The notes beneath the pieces were generated by a model. That model was given only the letters and a program-made list of their open reading frames with translations. It searched no databases and was not told the origin of the DNA. The translations under genes were made by a program, and so were the position numbers. This document shows, in pieces, positions 1 to 8,575 of a DNA stretch of 35,115 nt. Every line of letters begins with the position of its first letter. Positions within the stretch are counted from its first letter, which is position 1. Source of the DNA: an uncultured Opitutales bacterium (GTDB taxonomy: Bacteria; Verrucomicrobiota; Verrucomicrobiia; Opitutales; Intestinicryptomonadaceae); assembly GCA_900546565.1 (NCBI GenBank), contig URDC01000015.1, forward strand, positions 1 through 35,115. The letters run 5' to 3'.

Positions 1-27
1 GGGCTCGGAGATGTGTATAAGAGACAG
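1..27 (+). other. Residual Nextera (Tn5) sequencing adapter
   Basis: Bases 9-27 are exactly the 19-bp Tn5 mosaic end AGATGTGTATAAGAGACAG. The eight bases before it match the 3' part of the Nextera read-2 adapter. This is library-construction sequence left on a contig end, not genome. Reading the ketosynthase frame through it would add false residues, so the biological sequence starts at about base 28. Confidence 0.97.
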
Positions 28-814
28 GGGTGGGGTGGTGGGCGTCGCCGGAAGTAGCGTGTCCGATTACCTTTCCGTAGACTTTTGCCGAACGCACGTT
101 TGCCGCGGCGCGGTCTTCTACAATCCAGAATGCCGCGCCCTCGCCGATGTTCATTCCGACTGGATTTGAAAAGGGAGCTGTCTTTTGTTGCGAGACGACT
201 TTCAACGCGCTGAACCCCGCGAAGTTCGCAAGCGACATAGCGTCCGCCCCGCCCGCGAGAACCTTTTTATAAAGCCCCAGACTTATCAGCATTTCCGCTA
301 TGGCAATGGCGGCGGTCGAACCCGAGCACGCGGTGTTCACGACAAAGCACGCGCCGCCGATTTTAAGCGAACACGCCATTGCGCGGGCTGCCGAAAAGGA
401 CTCGCCCTGAACGGAAATTTCGCGCGAAAAAACCGCGCCGTCAAGCCCGAGTTCAGCCTTGTATTCGGCCTCCTGCGAATTTATTCCGCCGTTGCAGGTA
501 GCCAAAACCATTGCGGTGTCGGAATCGCAGTCAACGCCCGAATCGGCTACGGCGTCGCGGGCGGCGCAGATTGCAAGGCGCAGATAGGGGTCGGTAAAAG
601 TTTCGAGTTCGGCGGGCGAGAGGCGTTTGCCGAAGTCGACGCCGCGCACCTCGGCGTTTATGTGGGAGGCGAATTTCGAGGTGTCGATTTTTGTAGCCTC
701 CGAAATTCCGTCGCGCCCCGCCCGCAGATTTGCGAGAACCTCGGCGGGCGAATTTCCTATGGGCGAAAGAATGCCAATGCCCGTAATTACCGCTGAATGT
801 ATAGTATTCGACAT
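28..814 (-). CDS. Beta-ketoacyl-ACP synthase (FabF-like), 3' end missing
   Basis: Condensing enzyme that would extend an ACP-bound chain with malonyl-ACP. The first 262 codons are visible; the rest is lost at the contig edge. The protein starts MSNTIHSAVITGIGILSPIG, a typical KAS N-terminus. The nucleophile cysteine lies in NTACSGSTAA and a GDAHHPTP motif is the last thing read before the adapter. The two catalytic histidines of the family would be beyond the edge. The ATG at 814 has an AGAAG ribosome site and follows the preceding stop by 11 bases, so it belongs to the minus-strand operon. It is a second ketosynthase beside the KS-CLF fusion at 1988-4174, as expected for aryl-polyene loci, which carry more than one ketosynthase. 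Confidence 0.9.
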
Positions 815-825
815 AAAAAATTCTT

Positions 826-1326
826 CTAAAAATCCACAAGTTTTCCGAGCGAAAGCGAGCACCCGCCGCCGCTTGATGAAATGGCGCAAATGCGCCCGTC
901 CGCCGCGCGCGAAAATTCCGCCCATACGCTCGGATCGAGGACGAGCAGAACCTCAGTTTTTCCGCTTTTGCCCTGCGCGACATGGACGAGCTCGGGCGCG
1001 AAAAATCCGTCGAAACGCGCAAGCAGCATACAGGCGGGCAGGAAGAAATTTTCCGCGTCGGAAGCCGACATAAACGCGCCGCGTTTTAGCGCGAACTTTT
1101 TTGCGTCCGAAATTTCGAGTGTGGCGAGTTTTCCGAAATCGGAAACGAGCATAACGCGGACAGTTGCGTCGGCGCATTTTTTTGCGAAGAAATCCACGGG
1201 GACTTCGCGCCCGTTGGACGCCCTGAACACGCCGCGCCAGCGTCCGAAAATGTCCGAATCCGCCGCCGCGAACGCGCAAGCGCAGGATAGCAAAAGAAAA
1301 AGTGCCGCCGATTTTAAAATGCGCAT
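826..1326 (-). CDS. Small secreted protein, DUF3261-like, of the polyene cluster
   Basis: A 166-residue protein with an N-terminal hydrophobic segment (residues 4-20, LLLSCACAFA) that can be read as a Sec signal or, through its cysteines, as a lipoprotein signal. The mature part is a beta-rich domain with no motif I can assign with certainty. Its ATG overlaps the stop of the LolA-like gene (TAATG), so the two are translationally coupled. In known aryl-polyene clusters a DUF3261 lipoprotein sits next to LolA and the MMPL exporter. I use that context for the name; the sequence match itself is weak. Likely role: periplasmic or outer-membrane helper in delivery of the product. Real gene: very likely. 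Family name: tentative. Confidence 0.62.
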   Translation of the reverse strand: MRILKSAALFLLLSCACAFAAADSDIFGRWRGVFRASNGREVPVDFFAKKCADATVRVMLVSDFGKLATLEISDAKKFALKRGAFMSASDAENFFLPACMLLARFDGFFAPELVHVAQGKSGKTEVLLVLDPSVWAEFSRAADGRICAISSSGGGCSLSLGKLVDF

Positions 1327-2015
1327 TATTCAAGCCCTTTCGGCAGTTCGGGTTTGGAGGTGTCGAAAAGTCCGTCGGCGTTTTTTACGTCGAAATATTT
1401 TTCAACATTCAATATTGTGGAATCGCCGTCGGAATCAATTATTGACACCGAGCGCAGAAGCGTTTCCGCACCGAGTCGGCGCGAGCAAATTTCGATACGC
1501 GCAACTACGGAGCGCACTCTCGAATTCTTGGGCGTCAAAACCGCGCGGTTTGCGCCGCGCTCTATTGCGTAGTCGGAATCGGAAACGCCGCCCGAAAACA
1601 CGCCGAGCATTTCGCCGAAAATGCGTTTTGCCGCGTATGTAGACGCGCCGTCCAACGCGCGCCAACGCCCGTCGGATTTTTCGTATCGGGCAAAATTCGA
1701 GCCGTCGAAAACCGACGCCGCCTTGAACGGCGCGACTGTCTGCATACGCATTTTACCGTCAGCCGAAACCGCGACAATCATCTTGCTTTTGACGGTCTCG
1801 CCGAAAAACGAGAGCGTTTTCGTCTGCGAAATTTCCATGACCGCCAAGCCGCGGGAGTGCGCGGATTTGGCGAGTTCCGCCAAAATGTCGGAAGGCTGCG
1901 CCGCCTTTTGCGGCACGAGCTGCGGAGCTGGCTGCGTTGCGTCGGCAAAGCAATCGAACGCCGCGAAGCAGGCGATTGCGGCAATCGCTAAAAATCTTTT
2001 CGTAAAATTTTGCAT
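1326..2015 (-). CDS. LolA-like outer-membrane lipoprotein carrier
   Basis: Start chosen at the ATG at 2015, which gives MQNFTKRFLAIAAIACFAAF, a clean Sec signal, and has a GAGGT ribosome site 11 bases upstream. A start 14 codons earlier would bury the signal. The mature protein of about 205 residues reads like a LolA-fold beta sheet, with segments such as KTLSFFGETVKSKMIVAVS and KMRMQTVAPFKAASVFDG. LolA proteins shuttle lipid-modified cargo through the periplasm. Aryl-polyene clusters carry a dedicated LolA paralogue thought to help bring the acyl product to the outer membrane. The gene overlaps the upstream KS-CLF gene by 28 bases and the downstream DUF3261-like gene by one. I infer a cluster-specific carrier, not the housekeeping LolA. 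Confidence 0.75.
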   Translation of the reverse strand: MQNFTKRFLAIAAIACFAAFDCFADATQPAPQLVPQKAAQPSDILAELAKSAHSRGLAVMEISQTKTLSFFGETVKSKMIVAVSADGKMRMQTVAPFKAASVFDGSNFARYEKSDGRWRALDGASTYAAKRIFGEMLGVFSGGVSDSDYAIERGANRAVLTPKNSRVRSVVARIEICSRRLGAETLLRSVSIIDSDGDSTILNVEKYFDVKNADGLFDTSKPELPKGLE

Positions 2016-4174
2016 AGTAAAACCGACCTCATTGACGTGCTCGAAAGTGTGTAGCAAAGCGCGTATTCCGCGCCCGAAGCTATCGCCTTCGCTATTGCCG
2101 CGGCGGACGCCGAATAATTCGCGCCCGTATGTTCCGCCAAATTTTCAATGTTTGTTATGCCCGCCGAACTAAGCGCGGTTTCGGCGAAGGCTCTGCGCCG
2201 TCGCTCGAACGGGCAGGAAAGGAATGCCGACACTTGCGCGGCGTCGACGCCCGCGAAATGTTCGGAGAGGAGGCTGCGCAAAAAATCGGACTCGGACTTC
2301 AACTGCGCCGCGCAGTGCAGGCGGAGGCGCGAAATTTCGAGATCGCGAAGTTCGGCAAGCGCGTTGCCCTGCGGGTTGTCCGACGAAACGAAGTAGGCGC
2401 AACCGTAGTCGGCAATGCGCGAAAATGCTGCGGACACCTGTGCGGAATGCGCCAAAAACTTGTCCGCGAGCGGAGAATATTCGTCGCACGCGCCGACGAC
2501 GGCGGAAAGCATCGCGCCCGAATTTATCTCGCGCCAAGCCTGTTTCAAAGCGGCTTCGAAGGAGATTTCCTTGGCGGTTGCCGCGCTGTTTAGCGACTTC
2601 AAGCCGTATTTAAGCGACACTGCCGAAGCGACTGCGTTGTGGACGGAATTTGTGAATGCGCTCGGAATGGGCGCGGACTCCTCCGAGGAAATAACCGCCT
2701 CCAAAAAGCGCAGGGTTTCGGCGGTCATTCCGAGCCCCGTGCCGAAACAGACGCCCGTGCGGTCGGCGTCGGCGACGCCCGAGCCTGCCGCCGCGGCGCG
2801 TTCCAGCGCGGCGGTTGCGCACTCCAAGCCGATTTGTTGGAGTTTTGCGAATCTGCGTTTTTTTAACGGCGCGGTGTTGCGCAAAAGTTCGGACATCGCG
2901 ACTTCGCGCGAGCCGCCGCAGGGGCGGACTTCGCCGAAAGAATGGACAAACAGGGGCTTTCTGGGGCAATCCGCCGCCGCTATCGCCGCATTGCGTTCGG
3001 ACGAAAAGACCGCCGCCGAATTGTTTCCGCCGAAGCCGAGCGAGACCGACACGACGTTTTTCAGCTGTTTATGCCGCGCCGACAAGACGGGCGCGGATGA
3101 AAATTCGCTGCCGCCGTCTTTGTAGCCCAGATTGGGAAGTTCGGTTTGGCGCGAGATTGCCTCGACAGACAAGACGGCGTTCAGGACGCCGCTCGCCCCG
3201 AGGGTGTGTCCGAAGGCGCGTTTTACCGAAGCGTAGTCGACGCGTCCGAAAATCCGCTCGACTGCCTTGAATTCCGCGGAATCGTTGCCCTTGGTGCCCG
3301 TGCCGTGAGCGCAATAAAAATCGACGTCGCAGGCGGAAATTCCCGCGCGGCGCAATGCGCCGAGTATCGCACGCGCCGCGCCGTCGCCGTTCGGGTCGGG
3401 GGCTGTGGCGTGGTAGGCGTCGGCACTGCACGCGCAGCCCGAAACGTATACGGTCGGACTTGCCCCCGAAATTTTTTGCGCAAAGTCCTCCGAAGCCAGA
3501 ACCAAGACGGCGGCGGCTTCGCCCAGATTTATGCCGTCCCTATCCCTGTCGAACGGGCGCGCGCGGCTTTGCGAAAGCAGCAGCAGGGAGCCGAAGCCGT
3601 TGACTGTTATGCGCGAAATCGCGTCCGCCCCGCAGACGACCGCCACGGAGCAATCGCCCTGTGAGATGGCGTTGCACGCGTCGGCAAGCGCGAGCGAGGA
3701 ACTTGAACAGGCGGTCGAGAATGTGGCGCACTCGCCCGCGAAGCCGTAATGTTTTGCGGCGAGTTCGGCGAGTGTCGAGCACTCGTAACCGCGCAGTTCG
3801 CGCCAAGAGGCGGTTTCGGGGGCTGCGAGGTTGCGGACTAACATATTTTCGGCCTCGAAAATTCCGCCGATGCTCGTGCCGAAGAATAGCGAGATTTCGC
3901 GCGGGTTCACGCCTGAAAGGTCGAGCGGTTTAAGGGCGTCGTCCAAGGCGGCAAAGAGGATTTTTCCGCATTTGGAAAGGATTGCGCCGCTGCGAGCGGA
4001 CTCGAAGCCGCGAGCCTTGCCGACGAGTTTTTCGGAATATTTGGGGCTTGAAAAACAGTCGTTTTTCGAAAATAAGTCGCCCGTTTCGCCCAATGCGCAG
4101 GCAAATGCCGCGTCGATGCCGACGCCCGAGGGGGCGCACACACCGCTTGAAACTACGCAGACAGGACGCGCCAT
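1988..4174 (-). CDS. Ketosynthase/chain-length-factor fusion protein
   Basis: One 728-residue frame holds two thiolase-fold domains. Residues 1-395 form a full FabF-type ketosynthase with Cys156 in STACSSSS, His290 in HGTGTKGND and His323 in GHTLGASG: the complete Cys-His-His triad. Residues about 405-728 resemble the short beta-ketoacyl-synthase-like family (Ketoacyl-synt_2), with GTGLGM at 478-483, SAFTNSVHNAVAS at 505-517 and EISFEAAL at 536-543. The nucleophile region reads SAATAKE, so the catalytic cysteine is absent. This fits a chain-length factor. In described APE systems the KS (ApeO) and CLF (ApeC) are separate proteins that pair; here they are one chain. The ATG overlaps the ACP stop (TAATG). 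It would build the polyene chain on the ACPs at 4174-4437 and 8576-8854. Confidence 0.88.
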   Translation of the reverse strand: MARPVCVVSSGVCAPSGVGIDAAFACALGETGDLFSKNDCFSSPKYSEKLVGKARGFESARSGAILSKCGKILFAALDDALKPLDLSGVNPREISLFFGTSIGGIFEAENMLVRNLAAPETASWRELRGYECSTLAELAAKHYGFAGECATFSTACSSSSLALADACNAISQGDCSVAVVCGADAISRITVNGFGSLLLLSQSRARPFDRDRDGINLGEAAAVLVLASEDFAQKISGASPTVYVSGCACSADAYHATAPDPNGDGAARAILGALRRAGISACDVDFYCAHGTGTKGNDSAEFKAVERIFGRVDYASVKRAFGHTLGASGVLNAVLSVEAISRQTELPNLGYKDGGSEFSSAPVLSARHKQLKNVVSVSLGFGGNNSAAVFSSERNAAIAAADCPRKPLFVHSFGEVRPCGGSREVAMSELLRNTAPLKKRRFAKLQQIGLECATAALERAAAAGSGVADADRTGVCFGTGLGMTAETLRFLEAVISSEESAPIPSAFTNSVHNAVASAVSLKYGLKSLNSAATAKEISFEAALKQAWREINSGAMLSAVVGACDEYSPLADKFLAHSAQVSAAFSRIADYGCAYFVSSDNPQGNALAELRDLEISRLRLHCAAQLKSESDFLRSLLSEHFAGVDAAQVSAFLSCPFERRRRAFAETALSSAGITNIENLAEHTGANYSASAAAIAKAIASGAEYALCYTLSSTSMRSVLLCKILRKDF

Positions 4175-4437
4175 TACTTTTTGTGCGCCAAAATGAAATC
4201 AGCCAAAACCGCAGGCGAAGAAAAGACTGTTTTTGCCTCGTCTTTGTCGTCGACTGTAATTTGGTAGTCGCGCTCAATCATTACGACGAGTTCGAGGGCG
4301 TCGACGGAATCGAGCCCCAAGCCGTCGGGGTCGAACAGCGCGGTGTCGTCGTCGACATCCTCCGCCGAAACGCCTTGCAGGTTCAGCGAAGTGATGATTT
4401 TTCCTTTAAGTTCGGCTATCAAAGAATCTCTGTCCAT
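4174..4437 (-). CDS. Acyl carrier protein (cluster-specific)
   Basis: An 87-residue acidic, helical protein beginning MDRDSLIAELKGKI. The phosphopantetheine attachment serine is in GLGLDSVDALEL. Start chosen at the ATG at 4437, because upstream extension needs a TTG start and adds an arginine-rich stretch unlike any ACP. It lies between the acyltransferase (45 bases upstream) and the KS-CLF gene (overlapping TAATG), so it is probably their direct partner. It must be converted to the holo form by a phosphopantetheinyl transferase, not seen in this window. Confidence 0.93.
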   Translation of the reverse strand: MDRDSLIAELKGKIITSLNLQGVSAEDVDDDTALFDPDGLGLDSVDALELVVMIERDYQITVDDKDEAKTVFSSPAVLADFILAHKK

Positions 4438-4482
4438 TATGCCCGAAAATACTACGCGCGCGCGCCGCGCTTGCAAGAAAAA

Positions 4483-5388
4483 TCATTGCTCCCAGAAGGG
4501 ATAGAAGTTGAACCACTGCTCGGGGCTGCGGCGCAGGACGGTTTCGATTTGGCGGGCGTATTCGGCGGCGTAGGCTGCCGAGGCGGCGTCGAAATCCGCG
4601 CCGCGCGAATTTTCTGGAAAGGCGGGAGTCGAGGCGGTCATCGTGTAGACGCCCGACTTGCCGCGCAGGCAGAACACGTTCAAGATGCCCGCGCCCGATT
4701 TTGCCGCGAGCGCGTAGGCTGCGGTAGGCAGGCGCACGGGCGAGCCGAGAAGTTCGACGGTGGCGGATTTTCCTCCGACGTATCTGTCGCCGTGCAGGGC
4801 GACGACGCCGTTTTCGCGAAGCAGTTTGAGCGCGGCAATCATCGCAAAAGGCTCGTCGGCGGTCGCAATCAGTTTCGGCGAAGCGCGTTTGCGGCGGCGT
4901 TCGAACATTTCGTCGATATATTCGTGCTCCTGCGAGACGCCGATTACGCCCGTCGGGCAGCCGTAGCGGGCAAGCTCTCCGCCGGAAATCGCCCAGCCGC
5001 CGATGTGCGAAACCACGACAACGCAGCCCCTGCCCCGCGCCAAAACGCCCCCGATTGCCGACTTGCAGCGGTCGTCGCACTTGATGTCGCGCCCCGAGAA
5101 ATACGCGCATTTGTCTATAATCGAAATCCCGAAGGAAAACAGGTGTTTGTAGACTGCGGGAGAAATCGGAGCGACTTTCCGCCCCGCAATGCGCGAGAGA
5201 TACCGCGAGCTTTCCGCGCACTGCCGCCGTCTGAAAACCATAAAAAACGCCGCAACAAGCGCGACGAGCGCGTATGCGGGCAGCACGCCGAAGCGCAGCA
5301 GAAACGCGAAGCACGCATTGCCGAAGCGTCCGCCGTAGGACTTGCCCGTCCATTTTACGGATTTTTTTAAGCTGTCATTTTCTATCAT
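4483..5388 (-). CDS. LPLAT-superfamily acyltransferase (LpxL/COG4261-like)
   Basis: A 301-residue membrane-associated acyltransferase. One transmembrane segment lies near residues 26-50 (FAFLLRFGVLPAYALVALVA). The active-site region SHIGGWAISGGE puts the catalytic His at 128, matching the H-x4-D/E style motif of the lipid A acyltransferase superfamily. The C-terminus QWFNFYPFWEQ is typical of the COG4261 branch found in aryl-polyene and related clusters. Such enzymes move an acyl chain from ACP to a lipid or glycolipid acceptor on the cytoplasmic face of the inner membrane. Its ATG overlaps the exporter stop (ATGA), so it is translationally coupled. Acceptor unknown; a glycosylated lipid made with the GT2 protein is plausible. 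Confidence 0.88.
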   Translation of the reverse strand: MIENDSLKKSVKWTGKSYGGRFGNACFAFLLRFGVLPAYALVALVAAFFMVFRRRQCAESSRYLSRIAGRKVAPISPAVYKHLFSFGISIIDKCAYFSGRDIKCDDRCKSAIGGVLARGRGCVVVVSHIGGWAISGGELARYGCPTGVIGVSQEHEYIDEMFERRRKRASPKLIATADEPFAMIAALKLLRENGVVALHGDRYVGGKSATVELLGSPVRLPTAAYALAAKSGAGILNVFCLRGKSGVYTMTASTPAFPENSRGADFDAASAAYAAEYARQIETVLRRSPEQWFNFYPFWEQ

Positions 5389-7772
5389 TTTCTATCAACA
5401 ACAATTTTCGACAATTTTGCGGAAAGGCACACGCACGCCGCGAGAATCGACAATATAGAAACCGCCGAGACTGCGCCGAGCCCGTTGACGACGGGGTGCG
5501 AGGCGGTCGCAAGCACGCCGAAAGCCGCGGCGGTAGTGGCGGCGGAGACGAAAATCGCGGCAAACGTGCGCCGCAAATCCCCGCCGTCGCGCAGGCACAC
5601 GAACACGAAAAGCGAATAGTCCTGCGCGAGGCAGACGGCGAAAACTACGAACATTGAATTCACAAGATTTATGTCCGTTCCCGTCGCGCCCAAGACTCCG
5701 AAGCTCCAAAACAAGCCGAGAACTACGGGCGTCAAAACCGCCGCGACTGCGGCTACCGAGCGTCCGAGGGCGAAGAACAAATACGCCGCCGCGAGCACAA
5801 ACGAAAGCACCGCGAACTTGCACAGCCAAACGAAAGCGATGTCGGCAATAGTCTGTCCGAGATAGGCGGGATCGATTAGCTCCGCTCCCGAAACGGAATT
5901 TTTCAAGGCGGCGGCGAATGCGGGCGCATCGAAATTTCCGTCCGCCGAAAAACGCGCGAGCAATGCGAAATTCGGGGCGTCGAAAATCGCGCAGGAGGCG
6001 AATAATTTTGACGCCGCCGAAGCTTTGAATGTCCGCAAATCGGGCGGCGTTTCGGGGGCGGCGCGGACGGAATTTTCGACGCGCGAAAGCGGCACGCCCG
6101 CGATTTTGCACCCGCGCGCGATTTCGGACCTGACGTTGGGGTCGCCCCAAAAGGCGTTCCATCTGCGGGCGTTTTCGCTCTGGACCGAGCGCGGCGCAAG
6201 AAGTGTCCAAGCCCCCGACGCCGAAATTCCGTCGCGCGAAGCCAGAAAGGCGCGAAGTTTTTCGGTTTCTACCAAAAGCGAATCGAAGCTGTCGGCGCGG
6301 AGAAGAACGGACTTTGACGACAACGCCGACGCCCACTTTTCGCGCATAAGCGAATCGTCCGCCTTTGCCGCCGAATCGAGAATGTTGAATGCCGACATAT
6401 CGCCCGAAAACCTTACATTGCCCGCAAAAAACGCCGCCGCAACGGTCGCCAATGCCGCGGCAAAATATGCGCGTTTTGAGTTTGCGAAGACGCGGGCGAG
6501 TTCCGCCAAACGCTCGGGGATAGTGCGTTCCGCACCGCTTCTGCCCCTGAAACCCGCCAAAAATGCGGGCAGGACAAGCACGCTTATAACCGCCGCCGCG
6601 ACGACACCCAAAACGCCGAAAACGCCCAGCTGCAAAAAACCCGAACCGCCGCCGAATGCCATTATTGCGAATGCCGCGCAAGTCGTGCCGGCGGCGATAA
6701 AAACGGGCAAGGCGAGGCGGGAAGCGCAATTTTGCGCGGCACAAAGGTCGAAGACGCCGCGGCGCGAATCGGCAAAATAGAGGACGTGAATGGCGTAGTC
6801 GATACTCACGCCAACTGCGATTCCCGCAAAGGCGATTGATATGGAGGATATTGTGGAAAACGCCGCGCAGCACGCCGCGAAGGCGAATGCCGAGCCAAGC
6901 AGCGACGGCGCGAGGGCGGCGATAGCAAGAATCCTATTGCGGAATGCCGCGAAGCAGATTACGAGCATTACCGCCAATGTCGCGAGCAGACAACGCTGGG
7001 AGTCGCGGCGGGCGATGGCGGCGTTGCACGCGCTGACCCTGTATCCGCCCGCGTAGGCGACGGAAAATTTCGGGTGGGCGGCGCGGAACTCGGCGATGAG
7101 GGTGTCGATTTTTTCGACGAGGGCTGCACTTGCCGCCGAATCGGCGCAATCGAAATTTCCCTGTGCTACAACCAGAATTTCGCTTCCGTCGGAAGTGGTA
7201 ATTTTAAAGTCGCGAACCTCCGCTCCGCCGAAGGAAAATGCGCGCGCGAATTTGTCGGAAAACGCGGACATCGCCCCGAGAGGGTCGTATTTCAGGGCGA
7301 ATTTGGCGGAATAGTCGCCGCGGACGAGGGCGTTTTTAAGTATCGAGAAACGGGCGGAAATTTTTTCGGCACGGACGATTTCGCGCAATTTTTTTTCGGC
7401 GGCGGAATCGAAAATATACGGCAGGAAATCCGAGGCTTCGGCTGCGGAGGCGTTTTCGGAAACATCGCAAACGACGCTTTCGAAAACTCCCAGTTTTAGC
7501 AATGCCGCGGCAAATTCACCCGCCAATGCAGATGCGTTTTCGGAATTGTTTGAGACGCTGAAAAACAGGGAATTTTCGCGCTTGAAATTGTTCCCCGCCC
7601 AGATGTGCGCCTTAACGATTGCGTTGTCGGACGGAAGCAAGTCGTAGATATTTTCGGCGAAGTCGGCGCTGCGCAGGCACAAAAGCGCGACCGCGCAAAC
7701 TGCGGCGAGCAGCGCGGCGAACAATGCGCGGCGGGCGAATACAAAACCGACTGCGGCTCGGGGGAATTTCAT
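5385..7772 (-). CDS. MMPL/RND-type exporter of the polyene cluster
   Basis: A 795-residue multi-spanning membrane protein with two repeated halves. A first transmembrane helix (about residues 7-30) is followed by a large periplasmic domain of about 200 residues. A block of helices then holds GVSIDYAIHVL, a second periplasmic domain follows, and a final helix block has CLAQDYSLFVFVCLRDG. The paired Asp-Tyr motifs in the helix blocks are characteristic of the RND/MMPL superfamily (COG4258 'predicted exporter'). Start set at the ATG at 7772, overlapping the GT2 stop (ATGA); the 13 preceding in-frame codons are basic and coding for the GT2 gene. In APE loci this protein is thought to flip or extract the acylated product from the inner membrane. 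Confidence 0.9.
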   Translation of the reverse strand: MKFPRAAVGFVFARRALFAALLAAVCAVALLCLRSADFAENIYDLLPSDNAIVKAHIWAGNNFKRENSLFFSVSNNSENASALAGEFAAALLKLGVFESVVCDVSENASAAEASDFLPYIFDSAAEKKLREIVRAEKISARFSILKNALVRGDYSAKFALKYDPLGAMSAFSDKFARAFSFGGAEVRDFKITTSDGSEILVVAQGNFDCADSAASAALVEKIDTLIAEFRAAHPKFSVAYAGGYRVSACNAAIARRDSQRCLLATLAVMLVICFAAFRNRILAIAALAPSLLGSAFAFAACCAAFSTISSISIAFAGIAVGVSIDYAIHVLYFADSRRGVFDLCAAQNCASRLALPVFIAAGTTCAAFAIMAFGGGSGFLQLGVFGVLGVVAAAVISVLVLPAFLAGFRGRSGAERTIPERLAELARVFANSKRAYFAAALATVAAAFFAGNVRFSGDMSAFNILDSAAKADDSLMREKWASALSSKSVLLRADSFDSLLVETEKLRAFLASRDGISASGAWTLLAPRSVQSENARRWNAFWGDPNVRSEIARGCKIAGVPLSRVENSVRAAPETPPDLRTFKASAASKLFASCAIFDAPNFALLARFSADGNFDAPAFAAALKNSVSGAELIDPAYLGQTIADIAFVWLCKFAVLSFVLAAAYLFFALGRSVAAVAAVLTPVVLGLFWSFGVLGATGTDINLVNSMFVVFAVCLAQDYSLFVFVCLRDGGDLRRTFAAIFVSAATTAAAFGVLATASHPVVNGLGAVSAVSILSILAACVCLSAKLSKIVVDRK

Positions 7773-8494
7773 TTTTTTAGCGCGATTCTGCGCAGGGTTT
7801 GCTTGCCGCAAAAAACGGACGCGAAAAACAGGCGCGTGTTCATCAGGGTGAAGCGCAAAGTGTCGACAATCGGGCGGTAATGCGACTTTTCGAGGGTTTG
7901 CGCCGAGTATATCGCGGGAATTTTAAGCTCGCAAAAATCCGCGCCCGCCCAAGACGCCTTCACGAGAAGTTCGACTTCGAAGACGAAACCGTCGAGGCGC
8001 AAGTCGAGTTTTGAAAGCAAATCGAGGGGGTAACATCTGAATCCGCACTGGGTGTCGCCGAGTGTTTTGCCCGTTTCGGCGCGAAACCAGAAATTGGAAA
8101 ATCTGTTCATAAACGCGCGCGGGCGCGGCACTGCGGGGCTGTCGAAATCCCGCGCGGCGACGGCGATTTTTTCGGGGTTTGCGCGGGAGAGGTCGACGAG
8201 TTTTTCAACGTATTCAAGCGGATGTTGTCCGTCGGCGTCGAGCGTTAGGGCGTGTGTTGCCCCGAGTTTTCGGGCGAGCGCGAACCCCGCCCGCAATGCC
8301 GCCGCCTTGCCCGAATTGCGTTCGAGCCGCAACAGGTGTGTGCGCGGGGCGTAGGGGGCGGCGGCGGGAATGCGCACGGAAGTGCGGCTGCCGTCGTCGA
8401 CGACAATGGCTTCGAGCCGTTCGGGCAGCCCCGAAAGCACGTCCGCAAGCGTATCGGCGTGGTTGTAGCAGGGAATGATTGCGACGAACTTCAT
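7769..8494 (-). CDS. Family 2 glycosyltransferase
   Basis: A 241-residue GT-A fold enzyme starting MKFVAIIPCYNHADTLADVL. The nucleotide-binding VVDDGS is near residue 33 and the metal-binding TLDADGQH near residue 99. Later segments (DTQCGFRCYP, FEVELLVKA) match the dolichyl-phosphate-mannose-synthase-like GT2 group. The ATG at 8494 is preferred over an upstream GTG that would add 24 lysine-rich codons reaching into the divergent promoter. It is the first gene of the minus-strand operon. Glycosyltransferases of this type are standard members of aryl-polyene clusters and probably glycosylate the lipid anchor or head group. Confidence 0.88.
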   Translation of the reverse strand: MKFVAIIPCYNHADTLADVLSGLPERLEAIVVDDGSRTSVRIPAAAPYAPRTHLLRLERNSGKAAALRAGFALARKLGATHALTLDADGQHPLEYVEKLVDLSRANPEKIAVAARDFDSPAVPRPRAFMNRFSNFWFRAETGKTLGDTQCGFRCYPLDLLSKLDLRLDGFVFEVELLVKASWAGADFCELKIPAIYSAQTLEKSHYRPIVDTLRFTLMNTRLFFASVFCGKQTLRRIALKK

Positions 8495-8575
8495 TTTGTG
8501 TTTATGCTTGAAAATGTGTCCTATTGTGTATTGTATAGTGGCAGATTTTTTCGAATTTTTCGACACTATTTTATT
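8495..8575. promoter_or_regulatory. Divergent promoter region between the two ACP-containing operons
   Basis: This 81-base AT-rich gap separates two divergent gene sets. On the plus strand TTGAAA followed by TGTATAGT is a plausible promoter pair. On the minus strand TATACAAT is a plausible -10. A 6-bp inverted repeat, ATAGTG at 8535-8540 and CACTAT at 8564-8569, could be an operator. No strong ribosome site precedes the plus-strand ATG at 8576. All element calls are by eye; only the divergent arrangement is firm. Confidence 0.4.

Noticed and set aside
3982..5370. Long plus-strand open frame of 462 codons opposite the KS-CLF, ACP and acyltransferase genes
   Set aside because: Arginine-rich mirror translation of GC-rich minus-strand genes with clear motifs; it spans three real genes and has no domain.
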